Positions 51,415-62,945 of a stretch of 64,000 nt of DNA are shown here, one piece after another. Every line of letters begins with the position of its first letter. The first letter of the stretch is position 1. The notes beneath the pieces are model-generated. The model was given only the letters and a program-made list of their open reading frames with translations, was not told the origin of the DNA and did no database searches. This stretch comes from Liolophura sinensis (lineage: Eukaryota > Mollusca > Polyplacophora > Chitonida > Chitonidae), in NCBI RefSeq assembly GCF_032854445.1, contig NC_088297.1, positions 13,499,039 through 13,563,038 on the forward strand, given 5' to 3'. A program made the translations under genes and the position numbers.

Positions 51415-51650
51415 CCAATCTACGTTGCCAGTTTTACATCGGAGTGAATATATACATAGTTTCACACAGCTGTCACTTGTCGTAACTAATGCGAATACAT
51501 CCCGATTGGATGCGGCATGCCATTTCTCTGTTTTCTTTACATCCTCTCTCCACATGACTTATCTGCCGGGATGTCGCACGAGCGCTTGTATCTTGTCACA
51601 CGCAAGGCGATTGGCAGAGCTGGCAACAGCTGACAGTTCGTCCCACCAAT
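51415..51650 (-). promoter_or_regulatory. Probable squalene synthase promoter with four CCAAT boxes
   Basis: CCAAT occurs at 51415-51419 and 51646-51650 (on +) and at 51505-51509 and 51610-51614 (as ATTGG). About 0.5 would be expected by chance in a segment this long. NF-Y binding to CCAAT boxes together with SREBP is established for vertebrate sterol genes. I did not find a clear sterol regulatory element, so the link is inference. Confidence 0.4.
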
Positions 51651-51719
51651 CAATTCACGCGATACAGCAGCCAACCTGTATGGCCGTGTCAAAACTAAAC
51701 ATGCTAAAAGTTGATATTT

Positions 51720-52260
51720 AATAATACGTGTAATATTTTCTTGTCTTTTCTTCTGTGTCCTAAGGCAAGTAGTTTCAGTATTTATTATCTAATTATATTG
51801 TACAAAGCAGTTCTACTACAATATTTGCATAAGATCCAGTGATATTCATAGTTTTGCGGTGATATTTTGGCTTCTCTTATCCAATCATCAGCATACTTTT
51901 TGGTCAGGTGACAAAAGCACGGAAGGTGAAAACAAAGCGAAATTAACCCAGACGTGATAGGCATTTAACAAGATTTTTGCATAAAAAATGTTATAGAGAA
52001 GGTAAGGAATTCTTTTTAGAAAAGTCATTAGAATGTGTCGAGCATTTATGACAATTTCAATGTCCTGTAGTACTTTAAACTTAGGAATGGGCAAAAATCG
52101 GCATTTCGCCCATTGAGCTCCACGTTATTTCAATAATTCACCTCGTGCTCCTTGCAAGGAAATGGGTGACCTCATGCCTAGGCCTATAGATACGATATTC
52201 ATGACACTGTGTTTTATAGTTCTGACTTAACTCCCATTGGAACTATAAAATAAACACTTA
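51720..52260. other. Intergenic sequence with no recognised feature
   Basis: AT-rich, short open frames only. Confidence 0.35.
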
Positions 52261-52269
52261 GGCTTGAAC

Positions 52270-53645
52270 CATGGGAACCAAAAGTGAATGGAATTAAACC
52301 ACTGTACATGGCCAGGTTAACCAGAGAAGAGGAACTACTGTACATGGCCAGGTGAACCACAGGTGAAAGGAAACCACTTCGCCTGGTCAAGTGAACCACA
52401 AGTGAGGGGAAACAATTGTACATGGCCAGATGAACCAAAGGTGAAGGGAAACCACTGTGCATGGTCAAGTGAACCACAAGTGAAGGGAAACAATTGTACA
52501 TGGCCAGATGAACTAGAGGTGAAAGGAAACCACTTTGCTTGGTCAAGTGAACCACAAGTGAAGGGAAACAATTGTACATGGCCAGATGAACCAGAGGTGA
52601 AGGGAAAGCACTGTGCACGCCCAGGTAAACCAGAACAGAAGAGAAACCACTGCACACGGCCAGGTGAACCACAAATGAAAGGAAACCACTGCACACGGCC
52701 AGGTGAACCAGAGGTGAAAAGAAACCACTGTACATGGCCAGATGAACCAGAGGTGAAGGGAAACCACTGTGCATTGCAAGGTGAACCAGAGGAGAAGAGA
52801 AACCACTGTACATAGCCAGGTCAACCAGAGGTGAAGGGAAACCACTACACATGGCCAGGGGAATGAGTTAAGCGAAACCACTACACATGGCCAGGTGAAC
52901 CAGAGGTGACGAGAAACCATTGTAACCAGAGAAACCACTGTACATTACAGGTGAACCAAGAGAGATGAGAGACCACTGTACAATGGCAGGTGAACCAGAG
53001 GTGAAGGGAAACTACTGTACATGGTCATGTGAACCAGAGGTGAGAGGAAACCACTTTACATAGTCAGGTTAACCAGAGGTAAAGGGAAACCACAACACAT
53101 GGTCAGGTGAACCAAAGGTGAAGGGAAACCACTACACATAGCCAGGTGAAAGGGAGGGGAAGAGAAACCACTCTACATGGCCAGATGAACCAGAAGTGAA
53201 AGGAAACTACTGTACATTGCAGGTTAGCCAAGGGAGAAGAAATACCACTGTACAGGGCCAGGTGAACCAGAGGTAAGGGGTACCACTGAACATGGCCAGG
53301 TGCACCAGAGGTGAAGGGAAACCACTTACGGGGCCAGGTGATCTAGAGGTGAAGGGGAACCACTGTACATAGCCAGGCAAACGAGAGTGAAAGGGAAACC
53401 ACCGTACATGGCCAGGTGAACGAGAGTGGAAGGGAAACCACTGCACATGGCCAGGTGAACGAAACGGGAGGGGAGACCACTGCACATGGCCAGGTGAACG
53501 AGAGGGGAAGGAAAACCACTGTATATGGCCAGGTGAACAAGAGGGGAAGGGAAACCACTCTACATATCCAGGTGAATGAGAGGGGAAGGGAAACCACTGC
53601 ACATGGCCAGGTGAACCAGAAAAAGAGAGAAACCACTGTACATGT
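52270..53645 (+). repeat. 39-bp minisatellite, about 35 units
   Basis: The unit is GGCCAGGTGAACCAGAGGTG, AAGGGAAACCACTGTACAT. The period is 13 codons, so frames on both strands stay open for 100-200 codons (for example WFPFTCGSPGHVQ on the - strand). Units vary by substitution and occasional loss of bases. No start context, splice sites or domain suggests a gene. Confidence 0.93.
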
Positions 53646-53883
53646 ACACGTACCGTCTTAATATTTTGAATCATACAAATCCATGACAATTTTCAACAAT
53701 AAAATTTATTTCGCATCAGCACAAAACAGTTGTTCAGATAATAGTTGAAGTTAAAGCTAGCGTGTAGATTCCGTTGCATGGCTAGCAAAGATCTTGCTTG
53801 TATTAGACATATGAATGCAAAACTGCAGCTCAATACATTGAAGACAAATTTACCCTAGCATGGATTCCAATACAGAAAAGAAG

Positions 53884-54160
53884 AGGGCGTCCGTGGCTCA
53901 GTTGGTTAGCCCGCTAGCCAAGCGTAATGACATGGGAGCCTCTCATCAACGCTATCGCTGTGAGTTCAAGTCCAGGTCATGCTGGATTCCTCTCCGGCTG
54001 TACGTGGGAAGGTCTGACAGCAACCTGCAGATGGTCATGGGTTTCCCCCGGGCTCTGCCCGGTTTCCTCCCACCATAATGCTGGTTGCCATCATATAAGT
54101 GAAATATTCTTGAGTACGGTGTAAATCACCGATCAAATTAATGAATAAATAAATACAGAA
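53884..54160 (+). mobile_element. SINE family A, near-complete
   Basis: CCGTGGCTCAGTTGGTTAGC head, GAGTTCAAGTCC, and tail ATCAAATTAATGAATAAATA. Confidence 0.83.
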
Positions 54161-55084
54161 AAAGAGGTAATTTTTAGTTCACAGCACACAAGCAGGGCAT
54201 CAGCCATTTAACATCCCCTTGTGTTATGGTGCGTTACTTGTATGCACAACCTAAGCGGAAATACGTACAGTACTTTTAGAGATAACACCCTTAATATTTA
54301 CCTTAATACTCATTCTAATACACACATGGATAAGTCAAGGTTTTTGTACTTTAAAGATCACACCGTTAACAATGACAGAACATCAAATTGTGCTTTTATA
54401 TGTATGTGTACATGCATATGCAAAACATGAGCTCACATAAGCTTAGTACTTTCTTAACATTTACCTTAACAATACTTCAGTTGTTACTGGGTGCCGATAC
54501 CAATTTTGATGCTGAAGCTAGATAGACTAGGAACTATGATGTGCTACTTATTGAGGAAGGGAAAAAAGGACAACAGAATTATGAAAAGTATCATAAAAAT
54601 TATTATATACCAGTAAATGTTGTACGTATAGAGGATAATAAACTACACATGGACGGAAACAGCTTTTTTATAATCTGAGAAAGAAAACAGGATAAAGTAA
54701 CATGTAGTTTACATGTAAATGTAATTTTGTCAGCAATACCACGGACATACCATTGAACAAATTTAGCGCAACTGCAATATCACAAACAAAGCCTTACTAC
54801 TAAAAAAGAAATTATTTGTAAGACATATATTATATGGTGTAATGACATTAGTCACAAATGCACATCATCCCTAGGACACTGATACTTAAACAATGCCAAT
54901 CCTCTAACATCACAAAACTTCAGAGAGAGAGAGAGAAAAAAAAAGGCCAATATATGTAATCAACACATGCACAACCAAAAATAATGAATTATAACTCCAA
55001 AAGGTCACAAGGCATGACGGCTAGATGGACACATAATCATGAGAAAAATCAGAACTTAAGGGATGCATGAAGCGTGTGGTTTTT
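54161..55084. other. Intergenic sequence with no recognised feature
   Basis: AT-rich, with a short GA repeat at 54923-54935. No gene was seen. Confidence 0.35.
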
Positions 55085-55400
55085 ATTTCTCATTACCAAG
55101 TTTATGATGCCGCCTACCATACAGAGGTATAAAAAATCTTCTATGCTTTCTCCCTGGGGCGTAAAAATGAATTTAAAGTACAGATTTCCCATGGCTCCAG
55201 CCATCAATCCGGAATTTAATTAAGTACCAGTAGCCTGCTGTGATGAAGTCAACAGTGATAGCTGTCAAAACAGCTTTGTTAATGGGGAGAAACAGAATTG
55301 GGGGCGCTAAGCTAGTGCCGCATTCCCAGTATGTTCATTAGCGATGCAGTTTCCCAATATTCCACCATTTTTCAAAATTTATAAGACCATAAGATGATCA
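55085..55400 (-). repeat. Dispersed repeat D, copy 3
   Basis: Read on the - strand it carries ATGGTGGAATATTGGGAAAC, CTGTTTTGACAGCTATCAC and TTCATTTTTACGCCCCAG, aligning with 37500-37785. It contains stops and frameshifts relative to copy 1. Confidence 0.6.
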
Positions 55401-55474
55401 AAAGTTTACTACCTGTGCAGGTGAGATGTGAAATGCATAAGCAAAGTTAGCTTCAAGTGTATAATGTATCAGAC

Positions 55475-55640
55475 CTTTTATTTATTTACTTGATTGGTGA
55501 TTTATGCCATACTCAAGAATATTTCATTTCATTTCAACGGCTACCAGCATCATGGTGGGAGGTAACTGAGCAGGGCACAGGGGAAACCCACAACCATCGT
55601 CGGGCTGCTGGAAGACCTTCCCACGTCTTCAAGGAACCTT
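55475..55640 (-). mobile_element. SINE family A, reverse fragment
   Basis: TATTTACTTGATTGGTGATT to GCTGGAAGACCTTCCCACG; the head half is missing. Confidence 0.7.
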
Positions 55641-56375
55641 GAAGATCTTTTATAAACTGAGAACATTTTTAACATTTACTGATATACATGTTTGATTGGT
55701 GTAAAATAAAAAAAAACATGTCTCTATTAGATTTAAAATTGTGTACATGTCCAAGTAAAATCTGTGCTTTTATAATCACATTACAAGGCAGACAGATAAA
55801 AGCAGGTGTTACCTGAAGTTCATTCTATTCACAAATATAAACTGTAAAATAAGAAGAATTCTGTCTTCAATAACCCCCACATGCAGGCTACTAATCGCTG
55901 ATCCATTTAAATATTTTACAGATTTATGAGGAAACTGATTAGTGCTTTAATCACTTATATATGAAAATAAATATGACAACAATAATAACAAAAAAATAAA
56001 ATAATAATTCCCCCTAAACCCATACATCAACCAGTCAGAAATAGCCACAGGAAGATTGTGGACAGGTTGTTGTCACTGCAGATCTCATTACCAGTAAGAG
56101 CTGGCAAGTACATGGAGGACATTCAAAAATTTAGCTGCCAATCATATCGGCTACCAAACAATGAAGCATCACTTCAAAAGCATACAACAGACCCAACAAA
56201 TAGGATATTCCATTCACGACATCGTTTATAATTGCAAACTCTTATTCATGGCAAGACATTTGTCTAAAATTCTTTGCAATTTCATTGCTTGCTCGAGGTA
56301 ATGAAAATCCTTTGTCAAGCCTCCATATTAAAACAATATTATTAGATGTATACATAAACTCGTATGAAATACAAG
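55641..56375. other. Sequence downstream of the PTRH2-family gene
   Basis: Probably includes its 3' UTR. No clear polyadenylation signal was singled out and no other feature was recognised. Confidence 0.35.
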
Positions 56376-56465
56376 TCAGGAAAGTAACTTTAATTTCCCT
56401 GTCACCAAATCCACTTGATCAACTTTTCCCATAATGCCAAGCACAGTAAACGATCCAGCAGCGAC
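56376..56465 (-). CDS. PTRH2: PTRH2-family last exon (29 residues and stop)
   Basis: It follows TTTTGTTGTAG. It encodes VAAGSFTVLGIMGKVDQVDL, VTGKLKLLS. It matches the human end [29 protein letters not shown]. TGA at 56378-56376. Confidence 0.9.
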   Translation of the reverse strand, partial: VAAGSFTVLGIMGKVDQVDLVTGKLKLLS

Positions 56466-59400
56466 CTACAACAAAATAAACAAACATCATCCTTCAATTT
56501 TAGTGGGGGGGCTTCCGTGGTTCAGTCGATTAGCCCGCTAGCGCAGCGTAATGACCCAAGAGTCTCACCAATGCGGTCGCTGTGAGTTCAAATCCAGCTC
56601 ATGCTGGCTTCCTCTCCGGGCGTACGTGGGAAGGTCTGCAAGCAACCTGCAGATGGTCGTGGGTTTCCCCCAGGCTCTGCCACCATAATGCTGGGCGCCG
56701 TCGTATAAGTGAAATATTCTTGAGTATGGCATGAAACACCAATCAAAAAAACAAACAAATCAATTTTAGCCCTCTCTTTTTAAAACGCATAGTTTTCTCT
56801 CTCTTTATTCATTAAATACCTTTCTTATACTCTCACTGGTGCACATGTATTTGCATCTCGCATCCATATCCACTACCTATCATCAATTTCCAGTCGATAC
56901 TTATTTATTTATTTTTATTTGATTGGTGTTTTACGTTACTTTACGTACTTTATGAAAGAATATTTCCCTTATACTGCTGCAGCCAGCATTATGGTGGGAG
57001 GAAGGAAACCCATAACCATCCGCATGTTGCTGACAGACCTTCCCATGTACGGCCAGAGAAGCCAGCATAAGCTGGATGTGATCTCCTAGCCACCGCATTG
57101 GTGAGAGGCTCCTGGATCATTGCACCCCTCAGTAACAGAGGCCCCCCAGTCTTTACTGGAAAGGAATACAAATATTCCCCATCATACAGTGAACATTAAA
57201 TTTATTTTGGCACTCTTTCTCTCTTTTGCTTTCTTTACAAGCCAAAGTACAACTCAACTGGGAACTTTTACATGACAATGATCAGCGTTATGTGTGGATA
57301 ACTCACAGTATGTACTGTAAGTCTTCCAACTTTTTGACCTCTAAAGCACTTTTTTCAGTGAAATCTAAACATACAATTATTATGAAAATGACACCAAAAA
57401 TTGATTTGTTTGTGTCGCTAAATTGCGAACTTCAAAAAACTGTGCCAGTTATTTCTCTACACCCCAGAGTTCCCTCAGAATGTTTCAAAATGCTGGTCTC
57501 AGTGTTGGTTGAAAAGGTTGAAGAATTAAGGTATGTACACGTATATAAGCTGGGAGTGTTAAGTCATGCCAATACTTGACAATTTTTCAGCCATAGACGA
57601 CGACGAGTCATACATGCATTGTGTATTCTTGTAGCAGGGCGAGTCCATGCCGCCAAAGTGCTGCCATCACTGCAGTATCATGCCGAAGACACCAGACTTG
57701 ATACCCTACCCCGTCACATTACACTGACACCAGGCCAATCAGTCCTGTTTCCTTGCTCTAACTCTCAGTGCTGAGTACCAAGTGAGGCAGCAACAAGTAC
57801 CATTTATAAAGTCTGACCCAGGATCTCATGACTCGCTTTATTGATTTGATTGGTGTTTTACGCCATACTCAAGAATATTTCACTTATATGACGGCAGCCA
57901 GTATTATGGTGGGAGGAAAACAGGCAGAGCTTGGGGGAAACCCATGACCATCCACAGGTAGCTTTCCCATGCACGGCTGGAGAGGCTCCTGATTTGAGCG
58001 AACGGTCTGACTACAAGACCACTGTAGTGGTCAAAAACTGGGGCTTGGCCTGGGGGCTGTTTCTCAAAAGGCTGGAAGCACTACTCCTGCCTTATCACCA
58101 TCACATTGCATACTGTTCATCGCCTTGCTATTTCCGACCGGCGTAAAGTTACAACCACTTTGAGAAACAGTCCCCTTAGCATTATAACAAGCATGGACCT
58201 ATTGGCTAGACTACAGATGCCAGGAATCTGACGCATCCACTGACTTAATGACATAGGTGAAGCAACAAAAGTTGAATTTGAGTTTTGAACGCTTCAGGCA
58301 AGTCAGCTGGGAGAGTACCTCTCTTATACTTATCTCAAAATTTAATCCTGGTCTACTCTGAAACCAGTTTAAATCAAAGCCAGTAGTAAAAATGCGTGCG
58401 TTCACATGACCATGTCAGTTCAGGCATTTGTCACATTTAAGACGGTTTAAAGATTGCAACGTTACACTGAACTACCCGTATCCGGGGCATTTAATCCAGT
58501 TACCATTCACACGACACAGATAATCTGGCTTAAGACCTGAAACTGGCTTAAAGCCATATCGCTAGCAGGGGGCAGATAAACGGGATTAAATGTCCTCGCT
58601 TTGCGTTCGCACAAGCGACGTCAAACTGGCTTGAACCCTCTTTCGGATTTAAGCCAGCTTAACTTTGCCCATGAGAATGGATATTAGGTACATGTCATAA
58701 GACTATACAATTTTAATGATGTACTGTGAATTGTCAACTTTTTCAACCTCTAAAACAGTTCTCAGTGGAATTTCTGTATGATTATGAAAATGACATTAAA
58801 ATGATTTGTTTGTGTCATCAAAGATGTAAGCCTCGTAAAACTGTGCCAATTATTTTTTTCGACCACAAAGTTGACATATAATATCAGTTACATGAACAGT
58901 TGAAAAGACTGAAGAATTTGGGTACGTTTGACACGGCTTTCAGAAGATGTCAAAGAATACAACCTGTTCGAGTTCACTTCAAGCAATTATATTGAAAACT
59001 GATGCATTCTCTGGCAATGACTGCAAACAAATATATACTCTATTTCTTCTAAAATGTGGGACACCTGGTCTGCTCATTTTAGCCAATATATATGTAATTC
59101 TAACAGGAAGATTGAGTTCCTTTTTTCTCACATGGTTAGATAATCTAACGAACAGCATACTCATATCTTTTCCAAAATGCTGGTAAAGAAATGTAATACT
59201 CTACTTTCAACATTACTAATATCTGTCCCAAATTTTAGAAGAATTAGGATAGGCATCTTCACACATTTAATAAATGCATTGGCATTTGCATACCTGCGTC
59301 CTACCAGCGTCTTGTACTATGTAATGTGGCAACTCCTGAGAAGTCGCCTTGACCTTCAGTTCCATTAACTCAGTTGTAGAGTTGGCTCCGAGTACAACTT

Positions 59401-61181
59401 TCGTCTCTCTGTTCGAAATAAAAAAGATCATTAAAGCTAGAGCGCATATGACATAACCTAATTCTTTGACCTTTTCAGCCTTCTCTGCAACCAATATTTT
59501 GAAACTATTCTCAGAGAGCGATGGTGTGTAGAGAAATAATTTGCTCAGTTTCATGAAGTTTGTACATGTATCTATAATGACACAAACAAATAAACTTTTG
59601 AGTCACTTTCATAATAATTGTATGCATAAATTCCACTTTCCAATTGCTTTAGTGGTAGAAAAGGTTGAAGATTTACAGCATGTAACAATGAAGGCTATTA
59701 GACATCCAGGTTAGCACTAGAACAGAGAAATTATTATAAGACTGGACAAATTGTATTTATTACTAACATTTTGTTTCTTTCTTCTTTTTTGGTTTCTTTT
59801 GGAAGCTTTGGATATTCACATGTTACACAGGTGTTTGTGGGATATGCAGTTACACACATTAATTTTTTTTTTAACATGTTCTGGTTGTTTTTTTTTTAAC
59901 TTGACTGAGTTTATCAGCCTTTAAGCAAGCCTCTGTATCATGAATTGTAGTCACCTATATGAAAACAATGTATCCATGCAAACTTGTGAGACAAATTTGT
60001 TTACCTGTATTTTAAATGTTTGCCTTTTTGAGGAAATGTTTAGTGATAAGCAGGATGGTAATGACATGACAGTGCGAGACTGTTAATATATCTTGATTTT
60101 TTTAATAAACACAAGATGTGTCAAATATCTAACACATGTTGTAGTTGTAAGAGATTGATTACAATGCAGATAAATTAACAGTTTATGGCTTTGATTATGT
60201 GCCTAAATTTCAATTACCAGGTTAAAATAACGTGCTACCTGTCAGTTTAACTGGATTTCGGATCCAATATCTGGGTCTTTTCAATGCTAAACTGCGTAGG
60301 TGCCTTGTCATCCTACACTGGACGGCCAAGTTTGTTTCCAGTAAAACTCTCAAAATAAATAGTTTTGTTTGTACTCTAAAATCTATGTTTTAGGCCACAA
60401 ATGTATCAGAAATGAAAATGTTTTAACCATTAACTTATCCATTCCATTCCCAGTTCTGGCCACTAACTTACCCATGTTTTCCCCAGTTCTGACCACTAAC
60501 TTACCCATGTTTTTCCCAGTTCTGGCACCTAACGTGCCCATGTTTTCCCCAGTTCTGGCCACTAACTTACCCATGTTTTCCCCAGTTCTGGCCACTAACT
60601 TACTCATGTTTTCCGTAGTTCTGGCCACTAACTTACCCATGTTTTTCCCAATTCTGGCCACTAACTTACCCATGTTTTCCCCAGTTCTGGCCACTAACTT
60701 ACTCATGTTTTTCCCAATTCTGGCCACTAACTTACCCATGTTGTTCCCAGTTCTGGCCACTAACTTACCCATGTTTTCCCCAGTTCTGGCATCTAACTTA
60801 CCCATGTTTTTCCCAGTTCTGGCCACTAACTTACCCATGTTTTTCCCAGTTCTGGCCACTAACTTACCTGTACTGTTCCCAGTTCTGTCCACTAACTTAC
60901 CCTTGTTGTTCCCAGTTCTGGCCTCTAACTTACCCATGTTGTTCTCAGTTCTGGCCACTCACTTACCCATACTGTTCCCAGTTTAGGAGCATTTCCCCAT
61001 ATTTGTACTGGTTCTCCAGCAGCAGGCGATACAGGCCGAGGCAGGCGTGAGCGGTCCGGGCAGCGATCTTCCCTATGCCCATCTTCAGCTCCTGATTCAC
61101 GACAAACACCATCTTGAATAAATCCCCGCACACCGGGAAATTCCCATCCTCATCGTCTGTGCTACTGTCTCCCTCGTCTTC
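56376..61181 (-). CDS. PTRH2: Pth2-type peptidyl-tRNA hydrolase (PTRH2 family), 5'-incomplete, 3 exons found
   Basis: Joined exons: 61181-60967, 59408-59294, 56465-56376, giving 139 residues to TGA in phase with GT-AG junctions. Known of the family: Pth2 enzymes release peptides from peptidyl-tRNA; the human protein (Bit1) is mitochondrial. Seen: an acidic lead (EDEGDSSTDDEDGN), then the Pth2 domain with FKMVFVVNQELKMGIGKIAA, the conserved His in RTAHACLGLYRLL, TKVVLGA, the signature QDAGRTQVAAGS, and the C-terminal DLVTGKLKLL. An in-frame TAG lies just before the first exon's acceptor, so more coding exons must lie upstream; none was recognised up to 64000. Many invertebrate relatives have a UBA domain before the acidic linker, so the missing part may encode one (inference). 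Confidence 0.9.
56504..57145. mobile_element. Two SINE family A copies in opposite orientation (56504-56760 +, 56898-57145 -)
   Basis: The + copy starts GCTTCCGTGGTTCAGTCG and ends CACCAATCAAAAAAACAAAC. The - copy starts TTTATTTGATTGGTGTTTTA and ends TAACAGAGGCCCCCC. Together they form an inverted pair inside the PTRH2-family intron. Confidence 0.78.
57300..57541 (+). mobile_element. MITE family 2 copy
   Basis: The left end GTACTGTAAGTCTTCCAAC and right end GAAAAGGTTGAAGAATTAAG are inverted relatives. The interior carries ACAATTATTATGAAAATGAC and TTGTTTGTGTCGC. A 117-codon frame crosses it but matches no protein I recognise. Confidence 0.6.
57545..57990 (-). mobile_element. SINE family C (57545-57830) and SINE family A (57838-57990), both reversed
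   Basis: Family C is recognised by CGCCAAAGTGCTGCCATCAC, ACACCAGGCCAATCAGTCC and the CTCTCAGTGCTGAGTACC block. The family A piece starts TTGATTTGATTGGTGTTTTA and loses its head after GGCTGGAGAGG. Confidence 0.7.
58000..58714. other. Intron sequence, possible unclassified repeat
   Basis: At 58400-58690 the sequence is rich in TTAAGCC/GGCTTAA motifs in both orientations with CGTTCACAC-type stretches, which looks like a decayed transposon. I cannot assign it. Confidence 0.3.
58715..58928 (+). mobile_element. MITE family 2 copy
   Basis: From GTACTGTGAATTGTCAACTT to GAAAAGACTGAAGAATTTGG; the interior GATTATGAAAATGACATTA is shared with 57300-57541. Confidence 0.6.
59043..59251 (-). mobile_element. 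MITE family 1 copy, next to a PTRH2-family exon
   Basis: Reversed copy from TTCTTCTAAAATGTGGGACA to CAAATTTTAGAAGAATTAGG. It ends 43 bases beyond the donor side of the exon at 59294-59408. Confidence 0.68.
59294..59408 (-). CDS. PTRH2: PTRH2-family middle exon (38 residues)
   Basis: Between TTTCGAACAG and the donor GTATGC. It completes a Gly codon (GG|A), then encodes ETKVVLGANSTTELMELKVK and ATSQELPHYIVQDAGRTQ. QDAGRTQ with its Asp and Thr is the core of the Pth2 active region. Confidence 0.94.
59448..59695 (-). mobile_element. MITE family 2 copy
   Basis: AACCTAATTCTTTGACCTTT to AAAAGGTTGAAGATTTACAG. It resembles 15534-15742 in the same orientation (CAACCAATATTTTGAAAC, TGTATGCATAAATTCCACT). 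Confidence 0.55.
59700..60440. other. Intron sequence with no recognised feature
   Basis: AT-rich with T runs at 59862-59872 and 59890-59898. Confidence 0.35.
60440..60985 (-). repeat. 33-bp minisatellite containing the PTRH2-family exon end and donor, about 17 units
   Basis: Read on the - strand the unit is AACATGG|GTAAGTTAGTGG, then CCAGAACTGGGAA. The first unit is the exon end itself (GGGAACAGTATGG|GTAAGTG, donor at 60966-60965). Nearly every unit keeps a full GGGTAAGT donor. The period is 11 codons, so both strands stay open (MGKLVARTGKN repeated on -). The frames are not taken as genes. Confidence 0.94.
60967..61181 (-). CDS. PTRH2: PTRH2-family exon with acidic linker and start of the Pth2 domain
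   Basis: It follows CACCTCTTAG. It encodes EDEGDSSTDDEDGNFPVCGD, LFKMVFVVNQELKMGIGKIA, ARTAHACLGLYRLLLENQYK and YGEMLLNWEQYG. The last codon is split GG|A. If unspliced, the frame stops at once (GGG TAA). Confidence 0.92.
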
Positions 61182-61189
61182 CTAAGAGG

Positions 61190-61842
61190 TGCAATTAGGC
61201 CCAGTTATTATTATATTGTTCCTTTCTCATGACCTTGTTTAAGAAAACACACATGCTAAATTCGACAATTTTATTATTAATACTTACTTATGCATTTAAA
61301 AAATTGTATTCGGATTTGAAGAAAAATGTATTTTAGTTGGTCACTGCTGCATGCATATTAATTACTTGCCTGCAAGTTTTAGATGTGAAGAGGTGATGAG
61401 AAATTAATAACCAGTGGCATGAAGGTTAACAAAAAAAGCCAAGTTGTTTGACCAGTTAAAAAACACAAAGGTGAAAAAAAAAGCCACCTTGAACAATAAA
61501 GTTTTGACCTGATTTCAATGACTGGTGTTTAATGTCATTCTCAATATTTTACTCATCCCAGTGTGGTCAGGCGAAAAATGATAGAAAGTGTAAGCTGGAG
61601 ATTCCAGGACAAAACTCCTGCCAATGGTACACTAATTCCTCAATTTCCGATTTTGGAGACAAAACTACAATGGTTGGATTGGCCAGTTTAAGGGGCTTCA
61701 CAAAAAGTATAATTTAATCACTCTACACACAATAATGCCTTTAGGATATCCTTGAATAAGCACCCTTGCAAACATGCTAAAAGGTTGAAGAATTACCGTA
61801 AGTGATTGACTCCCTCATAAGAGCTATAGCGAGTGGCCAGAA
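61190..61842. other. Upstream intron of the PTRH2-family gene, nothing recognised
   Basis: No exon of the missing N-terminal part was found here. Confidence 0.35.
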
Positions 61843-62063
61843 TACCCTAATTCTATTATTTTTTATGACAGATATTAGTGTTGTGGAAAGCCACAAATTA
61901 CATTATTCTACCAGTTTTTTCGAAAAGTAAAGATATAAACGTCTTGTTCATTAGACTGATTGACCATGTGAAAATAAGAAGCTAAAATATGCCTGTTACA
62001 ATTACTTGTATACTGACTAAAAAGAGCAGATCAACTGTCCCAAAAATTAGAAGAATTAGGGTA
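61843..62063 (+). mobile_element. MITE family 1 (reference copy)
   Basis: 221 bases with matching inverted ends: TACCCTAATTCT and AGAATTAGGGTA, extending imperfectly to TTTTTTATGACAG and CTGTCCCAAAAAT. If TA is the duplicated target, this fits a Tc1/mariner-type MITE. There is no coding capacity. Other copies: 18026, 25546, 28458, 59043 and about 45010. Confidence 0.8.
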
Positions 62064-62379
62064 GCAAAGGAAAGTATAAATGAGTTCACAGCTTAGGACC
62101 GCTGTGTTACAGAGCTTTATTGATCTTAGAAAGGTGTTTTGGTGATATTCTACTGGAAAATTTTAAGTTTCAGAACCAAAAAAAATATTTTGTGAGCTTT
62201 ATTGGCCTGTAAAAGTGCAGTTTTGTGGGTGAAATCTAACATGTTGGTCATTTAAGGTGTGTCACCAAAAGGGACATAACTCCGCAAAATGTTGTTTAAA
62301 GCCATATGACTGGCTTCAATGGGCCTAATAGAATTGTGAATCTGTACTATTTGTGCTTTGAAATGTCAAAAAGTTTACT

Positions 62380-62945
62380 GATTTATTTATTTATTTATTT
62401 GATTGGAGTTTGATGCTGTACTCAAGAATATTTCACTTATATGCCAGCGGTCAGCATTATGGTGGGAGGAAACCGGGCAGAGCCCGGGGGAAGTTTACTG
62501 ATAGACAACGCTTTACTGGCATATCAAAAATGTGGTCCTGTATCAGACAGCATGCAGAAAGTCATAGCTTTAAACTGGATGCACTTATGGCCCACAATAA
62601 TGATGACTACAATTACCGTATTTCTCCTAAACTTTGATACACTTTGCTTCATTCTGATTGAACGATTCATACACCTTCTAGATTTATTCATTTGACTAGT
62701 TTTTTTATGCCGTACTCAAGAATATTTCACTTAGACGACAGCGGCCAGCATTATGGTAGGAAGAAAATGACAGAGCCCAGGGGAATCCCAAGACCATCCG
62801 CACGTTGCAGGCAGACCTTTCCACTTACAGCCGGAAAGGAAGTCAGCAAGAGCTGGACTTGAGCTCACAGAGACCTCATTGGTGAGAGGCTCCTGGGTCA
62901 TTACGCCGCGCTAGCATGCTAACCAACTGAGCTACGGAGGCCCCA
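62380..62945 (-). mobile_element. SINE family A pieces, reversed (62380-62490 and 62690-62945)
   Basis: The first is a 3' fragment. The second is near-complete, ending in the reversed head CCAACTGAGCTACGGAGGCC. The second copy's tail has lost its AAATA repeat. Confidence 0.78.

Noticed and set aside
52214-53689. Open frames of 119-212 codons on both strands
   Set aside because: The 39-bp period keeps frames open on both strands at once, which is the mark of a repeat, not of a gene.
57226-57579. 117-codon frame as a gene
   Set aside because: It coincides with a MITE family 2 copy that also occurs at 58715, 59448 and 15534.
60440-60985. CRISPR-like array of regular repeats
   Set aside because: Units are contiguous without unique spacers, and the DNA is eukaryotic. 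The same applies to all other arrays here.
60383-60986. Open frames of 205 (+) and 191 (-) codons
   Set aside because: By-product of the 33-bp intronic array. On the - strand the real exon's frame ends at once in the intron (GGG TAA).
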